This document shows positions 56,020 to 64,000 of a stretch of DNA of 64,000 nucleotides, piece by piece. The stretch lies in the NCBI GenBank assembly GCA_027919835.1, contig JANVFP010000002.1:1612001-1676000 (forward strand), written 5' to 3'. Both the position numbers and the translations under genes were made by a program. Each line of letters begins with the position of its first letter. Within the stretch, counting starts at the first letter, position 1. Below the pieces are notes generated by a model. That model saw only the letters and a list, made by a program, of their open reading frames with translations, was not told the origin of the DNA and did not search any database. The DNA is from Lentinula raphanica (Eukaryota > Basidiomycota > Agaricomycetes > Agaricales > Omphalotaceae).

Positions 56020-56614
56020 CTTTTTGCTAGATGAAAAAAAGTGAAAAGCGAGCAGCTGCTATAGTGGATTTTTCAGTAGAGATTGGTGATCGTTTTGCAG
56101 CAAAACTAAGGCTTCAACGTGCGTGAATCCGAGACCTGTATAGGCAGAGAAGCACTTAGTGGCGGTGGCTGTATCACGAGACATGAACTTTGACCAAGTA
56201 CCTTTGAATGCCGCCATTCCCTGTCCTGATTCTCTACCGCCGCCATCTGCTCTCAACCAAGCTCAACGCAGCGGCTCGTAGACTCCGAAGACAAGATAAT
56301 CTTGATGACGGAGTTGTAATACACCACCTAAAACTCCTCTTGACAATGCGATGCAATTCCTGCTTTTCTATGAGGATTAGACTTAGACATTGACGAACAA
56401 CAAACCTTGATGAGCCACAAACCTCGACAACCTCGCTTTCTCCCTCGCTGAGTTAGAAGTGAGGCAAGGCGAAAGCAAGCAGCAGGCGATCGACAGTAAG
56501 TCCCGGAAGCACACGGAGTAAATTAAGCAATTCAGGAAAGCGATTGCAAGGTCTAGCATTATGATGGCTTTGTCGTACCTATGTACCTGCAGCTAACCGT
56601 CTCATATATACAAA
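56020..56614. other. Spacer inside the KDZ element
   Basis: About 595 bp between the start of the partner gene and the end of the TET/JBP gene. A forward frame at 56208-56393 has no family pattern. No supported feature. Confidence 0.5.
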
Positions 56615-58384
56615 TTACTGAGGCTGCAAGAGCTCCAAACCAACCTGCCAAAGCTTGGAACGCTGCTCCTTCCATGCTTGCAGCTGTTTGGCTGAGGCTT
56701 GGGACTTGAAATCCTTGTCTGACATGTACCCATTTTGATACCAGCGACCTAGCCCTGAAGACGTGAAGAAAGCGATGGACGAACGGTGCTGGTTCTCAGG
56801 AATGGGGGTGTTTGCGTGAGTGACAGATGCAGAGGGAACGAAGACCGCAGTTCCTGGGGGAAACTGCGTTACTAGCCCAAGCGACCACGCAATGAAGTGC
56901 CCCGCTCGAGCGTAATCATATTGGCCGCTAGCGTATACTGCACACATTGAAAATAGAATGTTGAAGAAGTCCTCATGATTGCGAGTAGCTACGTTATGGA
57001 GGTTTAGATGGCATGCGCCGTAGCAGCACCCTTCGAACATGCGATGAATGCCTGGGTTATCCTTCAGAATCTTGCTGAGAAGGTTTGAGAGAAATCGATG
57101 CAGACCAGGAAGGAAGGCCGCAAGGCCGCAGTCAACGTAGCGTGCGACGCGTTGGACAGCTGGGTCATCGAGGGCTTGCTGGACCAGTTCAGCGTTGTGC
57201 GGAGAATTGGCGTAATTGCTAGGGCGCAGCTTTCCCCCACCAAACCCACAACCAGCAGGAAGCGTTGCGTACTCACCCCTTCGGTGGGAAGCAGAGGCTC
57301 GAGCATGTTCATGAACCCACTCGAGCCGTTGGTCCACCCTCGCCATATTCTCAGCCCACCCATTACCACGAGGGCGAGCCAGCAGCAGCATTAGCCGATG
57401 CCCAGCTGCAGTTCGGACAATTCGGCTAACGTCCCCATCCCACTCGATGAGACGCAACCCAGATAGAGCAAAAACGTCCTTGCTGGCGATTATGTGAGGT
57501 CCTGGAACATAGGTTTTGCGGGATGCAGACCATGTGTTCCGTCCAAGAAAAACGAGAGAGGGGGCTACTTCAACCTGAGCCTCAGCAGCTCGGCGACGAG
57601 CAACAGCCTTGACAACAGAGCCTTGAGCCTTTTGCTGAGAGAGTCGGACGCCAAAACGTTTGGCTCGATACTTGGCTTTCTGACGCTCCTTCCCCGACAT
57701 CGAGGCGAATGAAGGTGGGGTCAGAAGGGTAGCAGGGTTGGACAGCCTGGCGCGTTTGGACAAGCGTCCCGAAGAAAGCTCGTCCAAAGACTGTAGCTCG
57801 GGCGGGGAGGAGGCGACAAAAAGTTCGTCCAAAGACTGTAGCTCGGGCGGAGAGGCGACGAAGAGGTTGGAAAATGGTTGAGGGCAGCGAGACGCGCTTG
57901 ATTTGCAAGGTTGCAGGTCGTATTCCGCCGGTGGGACAGCTTCGTCGGTGTCGCTGAAAAGATAGGCCTCCTCCTGCTTTTGCAGACCAGAGAAGAGGAG
58001 CTGTGGGACGCTAATGCCTTCAAGAACCACGTCTGGGGCGCAAGAAAAGGAGCTATATTCCTTCTTGCTTCGAAGAACCCGGAATCCAACTGAACAGAAG
58101 TCGTTAGCGCCGTGCCTGAAGATCCCGAAAACCTCGGAAAACGGCCCAAGCTCTACTCTGGTCGACTAGCTCGTACGCGCGAACACCTTCCGCTTCCCCA
58201 AGGACGGGGTGGCGGCCATTCGAAACACCAGCTCTCGAGCTGGCTCTAGAGCTGGTGAAGTTGTTGGCAGAGAAGAAGAGCCAAGTGTTGCAAGGGCAAG
58301 GATTATAAGCAAGAGAGGAAAGAAATGCTTACATCCTGAAGCTTTATCCAAACCCTCCCCCCGCATCCTTTTCCTACCAGCCAT
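56615..58384 (-). CDS. TET/JBP-family 2-oxoglutarate/Fe(II) dioxygenase
   Basis: Oxidises 5-methylcytosine (or thymine) in DNA using 2-oxoglutarate and Fe(II) (family role). Three exons (introns 58090-58176 and 58252-58332) give 533 residues, start MAGRKRMRGEGLDKASG. The N-terminal 170 residues are low-complexity and contain a duplicated block (SPPELQSLDEL, twice) and a basic region (GKERQKAKYRAKRFGVRL). The double-stranded beta-helix core has IHRMFEGCCYGACHLNLHN, then the metal HxD motif in TRNHEDFFNILFSMCAVY, GHFIAWSLGLVTQFPPGTAV, the distal His in SVTHANTPI and an Arg (HRSSIAFF) for 2-oxoglutarate. All predicted ligands are present. It is divergent from the KDZ transposase with 188 bp between starts. 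Basidiomycete TET/JBP genes are often linked to KDZ transposons. Confidence 0.88.
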
Positions 58385-58572
58385 CTCGAAATAAAAATAA
58401 AAGAGAGTGAAGATGTAAGAAGAGAGCGAGAGAAGAATACATAAAGCCGCAGAATCTCATGATTTTGTTTGTTGAAATAATGATTTGTCATCGCGCGTGA
58501 CCTCACTTATCAACGCTGAGCGTTGAACTTAAATTCAACCTACATCGATCTCTCTAAAGTCCCTTAGCCTCC
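58385..58572. promoter_or_regulatory. Shared divergent promoter, TET/JBP and KDZ transposase
   Basis: 188 bp between two start codons, enriched in A/T-rich and GAGA-like stretches (aaataaaaataaaagagag). Its shortness means the two genes probably share regulatory DNA, which would tie dioxygenase expression to transposase expression. Confidence 0.5.
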
Positions 58573-61500
58573 ATGTCAAATACTCGAAAACTTAACCAAC
58601 GGGCTCAGGCGTTGCGTGTCAAAAATGTAAGGTTGCGGACCAACAACCATATCCGAGCGCCAGCACATGGTCTTCTTGGTGACACTCACTCTCAGCTCCA
58701 ATCATCGAAATCCCGCCGGAAACCCGTGGTGACGCTTCGTCAGTCCCAGCAAAATGCCCTTCGACAAAAGGGTGCAGCAGCTGAGGTGCAGAATGTTTTC
58801 AGCCAGCCGCTCCAAGATGTGGATACGCTGGCCTCCTCATCTCACCCCTTCATACCACCTCTGCACGATTCAGAACGAGACGTTCCGATGGATTTCACAA
58901 CGCTAGACAGCTCTGATGACGGGTGGGATACGGATGAAGATTCAGAGGCTGATCCTATCGAGAAGGAAGAACAAACTGCTCAGGGAGCATGGGTCGAGTA
59001 CCGGGACTTCAGGAAGCGCCGTAATCGAACAGACCTCAGGAATGCACACTGGGGCGATCAAATGGAGGAGCTCATCGACGCATATGTTGACTGGCGACTC
59101 GAACAGCAGAGGGGCAAAAGCAACGCTGCTGATGACCATCCAGCGAGTGGGGATTTCATGCTTGAAGTTATTGATGTCTTTGGTGAGTCTCTTTCTGCTT
59201 CAAGAGCTCTTGCATTCAACTTACAGATGTCAGGGTCTTCATATAGGGCCATTCCTCCCTCCAATGACCGCTGGCAATCAGCGAGGCTCGTTCGATCCGG
59301 CATAATCCCTACCTCGCCGCTCAAACATTCAGTCGGGTTCACCCTCCGCACAATTTCACTTTATCACAAACTGTTCGTTCGATGTCCTCGCCTTGGCGTT
59401 CAACCCTTTTCCAAAGCAATATGCGATGTCGAAGGCGTTGCATTCAGACCCCACCTTTCCTCCCAGCTCTACGATGCTCTAGATGTCTACCTTGCCATTG
59501 TTAGGGGGGTCCGAAAACGAACTCGCGAAATGCTAGGACGAAGCAGTCGCGATTGGCGGATGTTGAACTCTTGTCCGGCCTGCCAATACCAGCTGAAGGA
59601 GGATCCAAAGCTTGCCGTTCGGATGATCGTAACGATGGACGGGAACGACTCTCTGAAACGGGTTGAGCGGAAATCTGATGCTCTACAGGAGAAAGAAGAA
59701 AATGGTGTTGAGATATTGCCTCGTTCGCGAGAGAAGATTGATCGCCGGGTCGCTGGAGTTGAATACTTTCTTTCGAGAGCAGAGACAGATGCTTGGAATG
59801 AGAGTCGCTGGGAGGCTTTGGCAGCAGGAGCACCTGAGCTAGCCAGCTCATCCAACCACACATGGCTTGAAAGCCAGTGCGAAGAACGATGGCACAACAT
59901 GCAGGAGAAGAACACCGTCAAGTCGAGCGCCAAATTCTTCGAGAATGGATGGTTCGTTCTTCTCTGCCGACACATGATTTTTTTGCTGGCTTGTGATATG
60001 ATCAAGAGCGGTGAGCGGTAAGCTATTTCCCAAAGTCCCGTCTACTCTTGTACTCATAACCAATTCTCAGCGCCGAGTATCCATTGGCTATCCTACACTC
60101 CTACATGTCTGCTGAACGAGACGAGCGTATCAAACAGGGTCAAGAATCACCCAATGGGCAACTTGCTGTTGTCTATGATATCGCGTGCAAAACCTCAAAG
60201 ACAATCGCTAGAAGCCCTCTTGCTGCCCTCGCGCGGTCATCGTTGTATCTCCCTGTTATCGGAACCATGCATGGCTACGCCCATGAGCGAGCATGTCAGC
60301 TGCTGTTTCTCATGCTCTATGTGGTTGGGGTTGGCCTGGAGGATGGGGAGGGCTGCGAGCGATACTTCAACGTCTCCAATGCGCTGGCTCCTGTCACACG
60401 CTATCAATCTGCCTTTCATCGCCGACAAGCCATCGAGGAGTTCATCTACTACAAAGACTTAGAGACGTATTCGAACATCAGCAAGTTCATATATAACAAC
60501 TATAAGCAGGCTCTCGGCGTTATTCGCACCAGAAATACCCTTCGAAACAGCATGATCGCAGCAGGAATCTCATCTGCAGATGTGTTTTATGATTGGCTTG
60601 TAGAGGAGGGGCAATATCTGCAAAACCTTTCGAAGGTGCCGCCGAAGGAGACGTTAGAGATGGAGTATTTTCTCAAGCTGGTCGCCCTCCATAGCTGTCG
60701 AGATCACCTTCAACAAGCTCGATCGGCATGGCTTGCTTATGCGCCAGAAAAGGACACTGCTGCGGCCAGAAGAAAGATCAATGCGACTGAAGCTGCTGTT
60801 CGCAATGAGCAAGAAAATGAACGCAAACTCATCGCTGACATTCAGGCCCTAGAGCAGAAGCTGGAAATTTCGGTGCGATGGGTGCCCGGATGCGAAGAAT
60901 GGGAGTCAGCTAGGAAGGCAGTGAAGGAGGCTGAATACCGGAAAGCGTTAGACAGATTAGAGCAGCTTCTGGTGTCTCGAATCTTCGAGATGTCGAGGCT
61001 CAATGTTGCGGGAACTGGTGAGTAGTTTTGAGCATATGTCGCATGGGTGTTTCTGACGACAATGGCAGGGTATAAAATGCGGAAAATGATTGCTACCTCC
61101 CTCAAGACCCGTTCGAAATCCCTTCAAGCTGCAATTGCTGCATACAATACTGCTGCGGCTGCTCTTCGTCCTCCTCGTCGCGCCATCAGCTGGGAAGAGG
61201 TTGTGGACTACTCATTCTTGAGTGAGTTCGATATCCTACGAGATACACGGGAGGACGTTCGGGAAAAGAAATGGGCAACCCCGAGCAATCGCCTTTTGAT
61301 GTTTCGATTTTTCAAACTCATTCGCGCAGAGGAGGAGCTGGGCCGTCTGCATATGGAGATCAAGAGGCTCCTCACATACATCCGAGATGAGGAACGTCTT
61401 TTTTGCAGCAAGGCTGATGAGATTGAAGACACAAACCCAGCTTTGGCGTTACAGATTCGACTACACTGGAAGGAGAGATCGCGATATAACGACTTGCACA

Positions 61501-61721
61501 GACAACGGCTACATGCTATCAAAAGGCTAGATGGCTTTGATCCCACCAACTGTCACCACTTCTTTCCAGGGACTCCAGTGGGTATGGAGGATGTTGTACT
61601 GCCCACAGAAGAAAATGGGGAGCTGAATGGCTGGATGGAGTCGGATGATGGGGACGATGAGGAAGATGAGGCTTTTGCACATCGTGTTGATATAGCTATG
61701 GACCTCACAATAGATGATTGA
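58573..61721 (+). CDS. KDZ (Kyakuja-Dileera-Zisupton) transposase
   Basis: A DDE-type RNase-H-fold transposase. Three exons (introns 60018-60070 and 61018-61068) give 1,014 residues. Order: basic N-terminus (NTRKLNQRAQALRVKNVRLR); an acidic, disordered part; helical EYRDFRKRRNRTDLRNAHWG; the conserved block SGIIPTSPLKHSVGFTLRT, FVRCPRLGVQPFSKAICD, LYDALDVYLAIVRGV; CPACQY; then the first catalytic Asp region RMIVTMDGNDSLKRVER. The second Asp is in LAVVYDIACK, followed by HGYAHERACQLLF and a Glu in EDGEGCERYFNVSN. A long helical C-terminus with an acidic tail completes it. The CxC zinc module of the longer 'CxC' transposases is not seen at the N-terminus. No stop or frameshift. Confidence 0.88.
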
Positions 61722-62075
61722 ATTCTGAATATGTATCTACTATATAGCTATAACATCTCAACCATTGTGGTTCAAAGAGCAAAGAGTGTGAACATTATTG
61801 ATGGCGGTGTGCAGGAGCACCTGAACAACCTGTGATCACCACATGTCATAATCTCTCTAAGAGAACCCTATTTTACCCTAAGTTGACCTCCCTTTACCCA
61901 CTAATCGTGACTTGACCTTATCCACTTCTGCACAAGGCATTGTACATACGGTACACCGCTTCTGTATAAGCTTGCTTTAGGGCTGTACAGGTGGGATGAT
62001 ACGTTCCGACTACATACTTTTTCCCATACCTCCTTGGATCTCTCTGGTCTCATCGTTATCTTCGAAATATTCTCG
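61722..62075. other. Right end of the KDZ element and promoter of the dehydrogenase gene
   Basis: Contains the right terminal inverted repeat (61809-61850). Outside it, 61851-62075, I find no remainder of the SF1 helicase (no TQYRM, no motif V or VI), so the lost part of that gene is not simply on the far side of the element. Confidence 0.6.
61809..61850 (-). repeat. Right terminal inverted repeat of the KDZ element
   Basis: Core gtgcaggagcacctgaac at 61809-61826 is the exact reverse complement of the left core; catgtcata at 61842-61850 pairs with the left outer block. Confidence 0.8.
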
Positions 62076-63716
62076 ATGGAAGCTGTCTACTATCATGGGG
62101 TGAGTCTTTTCTCCGCTGATACGACTTGCCTGACAAAAATTCCAGATACGCAATTTTGAAATTCTCCAAACAGAAATTCCTCGTATCGGAGACCATGAAA
62201 TCCTAATCAAGGGTAGCTCAATCACGATTCACGATACATCATCCCAAATCTCACTGCTCTTTCTTCCAGTATCTGCCTGTGGAATATGTGGCACAGACCA
62301 TCATATCAGCGAGGGTAAAACTGAGTTCATCACTCTGGATACAGCTAGATGGCTGACAGTCTGATTCGTCGATCCACACTTGTAGGAGAGTTTATTGCCA
62401 AATTTCCTGTTCGTGTTTTCTCTCTTGAGTTTGGCTTTGCAAGACTGATATATCTTATCTAGCTAATCCCAGGCCATGAGATAGTTGGAACGATCGCAAA
62501 GCTAGGCAAGGATGTGAAATCTAGCGAGCTCCAAGTAGGAGATAGATGTGTTATAGACCCTAGCCTTACGGTGAGTGCTGATTAATTAAATCTCACTATA
62601 TACTCGCTCATGGATACAATCCAGTGCGAAACCTGTTTCTTTTGTCGAAGAGGCCAACCGCTCTTGTGCGAGAACTACGAAGGTCTTGGATGTACAATGC
62701 ACGGAGGATTTGCCGAATACGCAGTTGCGTGAGTTTCAATCCACATCGGTGGCCATCGATGATCCTCACGATACAAACTAGTCGAGCGAACAAAGTCTAC
62801 AAACTTTCCAATCTCACAGACGAAGAAGCGACCTTGATCGAACCTGCTGCCTGTGCGGTTCATGGCGTCGACAAACTTGCCTTGCCCGTGGGAGCAGAGG
62901 TTCTCATTCTGGGTGCTGGACCCACTGGTACGTTCGTTTAGATGGACACGAAAGGAGATGTAACGCATCTTTCATGGGCAGGCCTCATTCTGGGCCAGCT
63001 TCTCAAACTTAACGGTGCATCTCGGATAGTGATCGCGGCGAACAAAGGTGTAAAGACAGAGATTGCGCGTCAACTCGAAGTGGCTGACGACTATATCGAG
63101 ATCGAAAGAGATAGCGGAGTTCAAGATGCCCAATGGGCTAGCATCAAGGAGAAATATCCTTACGGATTCGATGCAGTAGTGAGTTTCCTATGTACCATTG
63201 CTCGCCCCCATTCTCACCATCTCCTGGTACTGCCAAGATTGAAGCCACCGGTTCGGAAAAGATCGCAAATCTGTCTATTCAATACGTTCGACGAGGTGGA
63301 ACGCTGATGGTGTACGGTGTTTACGCTAACGATGCTCTTGTCCATTGGAGTTTACCGTACATATTTTCCAATGAGATCAAGGTCTGTACCCTCCATTGTC
63401 CAACCCCCAAAATGTTCGAGCATTTCAAAAGTCGTCCTGATCGATTCCTTGTTGACAGATCATAGGCTCCTTCGCCCAGATGAACTGTTTCCCTCGGGCG
63501 CTTGCCTACCTCGATTCAGGCAAGGTCAAAGTGAAGGGAATGGTCAGCATCTCTCCATTAATTTCAAACGGCACGGTCTTCGTAGCCCATTCTTGATCAT
63601 ACTCATTCAGTCCTATATTGTAGGTGACCGACGCGTTCACTATCAAGGAATACCAGCAAGCATTGGAGAAGCTGACCAGTCGAACAGCTCTGAAGATAGT
63701 TGTCAAGCCTGCATAG
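62076..63716 (+). CDS. Zinc-dependent medium-chain dehydrogenase (polyol/alcohol type)
   Basis: Interconverts alcohols or polyols and carbonyl compounds with NAD(P). Eleven exons (introns 62100-62145, 62213-62269, 62315-62385, 62409-62462, 62571-62624, 62729-62781, 62928-62981, 63179-63237, 63382-63458, 63543-63623) give 344 residues. The catalytic zinc ligands are in [11 protein letters not shown] (Cys), PGHEIVGTI (His-Glu) and [10 protein letters not shown]. The structural zinc uses [17 protein letters not shown] (four Cys). The nucleotide site is [32 protein letters not shown] and [14 protein letters not shown] complete the fold. It resembles sorbitol or D-arabinitol dehydrogenases of fungi more than class-III ADH; substrate not determined. 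Intact. It lies directly right of the KDZ element. Confidence 0.88.
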
Positions 63717-64000
63717 ATGAGCATAGATGCCTTCGGAATATCCTTGAAGATACGAACAATGAAATCAAGTATGATTGTCCGATATCGGTACTAATTATAG
63801 CCCCTATCTACAAACGTCGTCCGCTCTTGTAAGTGAATGATCGGAGGGGGGACCTTGGGCCTGAGGCCTGAGGCCCGAACATTGTAAACGGTAAATCTCT
63901 GAATCTCGATGGGCATGACTCGTTAGCGCATATCAAGTCCACGATAAGCCAAGATAATCAAGGGTTCAATTTGAGAGGGTCCTCATCGAATATACGCTTA
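63717..64000. other. Intergenic to window edge
   Basis: No gene, repeat or RNA is recognised between the dehydrogenase stop and the right edge, apart from a short direct repeat (gcctgaggc twice near 63862-63877). Confidence 0.45.

Larger units (their letters stand above)
53294..61850. mobile_element. KDZ-type DNA transposon carrying a TET/JBP gene and a third gene
   Basis: Three genes: partner (-), TET/JBP (-), KDZ transposase (+). They are bracketed by inverted ends. An 18-bp core (gttcaggtgctcctgcac) at 53318-53335 is repeated exactly, inverted, at 61809-61826. A 9-bp block (tatgacatg) at 53294-53302 recurs inverted at 61842-61850, with the same 14-bp spacing from the core (core plus one adjacent matching base). 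Over 42 bp, 34 positions match. No target-site duplication was found, so the outer limits are minimal estimates. KDZ transposons with linked TET/JBP genes are known from fungi (Iyer and colleagues); the ends and the third gene are read here directly. Transposase and dioxygenase are both intact. Confidence 0.85.

Noticed and set aside
59183..59226. A 44-bp GT..AG intron within the KDZ transposase
   Set aside because: Removing it shifts the frame and gives a stop within seven codons; reading through keeps the family pattern.
1..64000. tRNA, rRNA genes and CRISPR arrays
   Set aside because: No tRNA-like B box with a matching A box, no rRNA core sequence and no regularly spaced repeats were seen; CRISPR is not expected in a nuclear fungal genome. 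A covariance-model scan was not possible here.

Overview
The window is nuclear DNA of a mushroom-type basidiomycete (Agaricomycetes). Evidence: almost every gene is cut by several introns of about 45-80 bp with GT..AG ends; both strands are used; and protein families expanded in this group occur together (alpha-type kinases, a FunK1-type fragment, S53 sedolisins, KDZ transposase with a TET/JBP dioxygenase, DUF6589 and RecQ-like proteins). All names come from reading the sequence and from recalled family patterns; no database was searched. Exon joins were done by hand, and where intron totals were summed (GH92, kinesin, DUF6589, RdRP-helicase, TET/JBP, KDZ, alcohol dehydrogenase) the spliced length is a multiple of three.

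Layout. 1-3.6 kb: the end of an integrase-core protein and a reverse-strand alpha-kinase gene with an internal stop. 3.9-17.8 kb: secretory and cytoskeletal genes, namely a GH92 alpha-mannosidase, two paralogous S53 tripeptidyl peptidases and, between them, a kinesin-7-like motor. 18.6-20.9 kb: two fragments of multicopy families. 22.37-28.42 kb: a self-contained unit with a RecQ-like helicase and a DUF6589 protein facing each other, bounded by inverted repeats and by an 11-bp direct repeat. 28.6-47.8 kb: ordinary housekeeping genes (extended SDR/3-beta-HSD, alpha/beta hydrolase, MICOS MIC26/27, a secreted orphan, a coiled-coil protein, MTH1-like Nudix, a membrane protein, a D-amino-acid-oxidase-like enzyme, a Gly/His-rich protein, a BUR1/CDK9 kinase and a P-loop kinase). 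48.0-53.2 kb: one long reading frame fusing an RNA-dependent RNA polymerase to an SF1 helicase, cut off inside the helicase. 53.3-61.85 kb: a three-gene KDZ transposon (partner protein, TET/JBP, transposase) bounded by inverted repeats. 62.1-63.7 kb: a zinc alcohol dehydrogenase.

How the parts relate. The window records a conflict between genome defence and mobile DNA. An RNA-silencing polymerase-helicase gene ends about 60 bp from a KDZ transposon that carries its own DNA-modifying TET/JBP enzyme. A second, apparently undescribed type of element (RecQ + DUF6589) lies 25 kb away. The housekeeping genes between them look intact, apart from one possible frameshift in the membrane protein.
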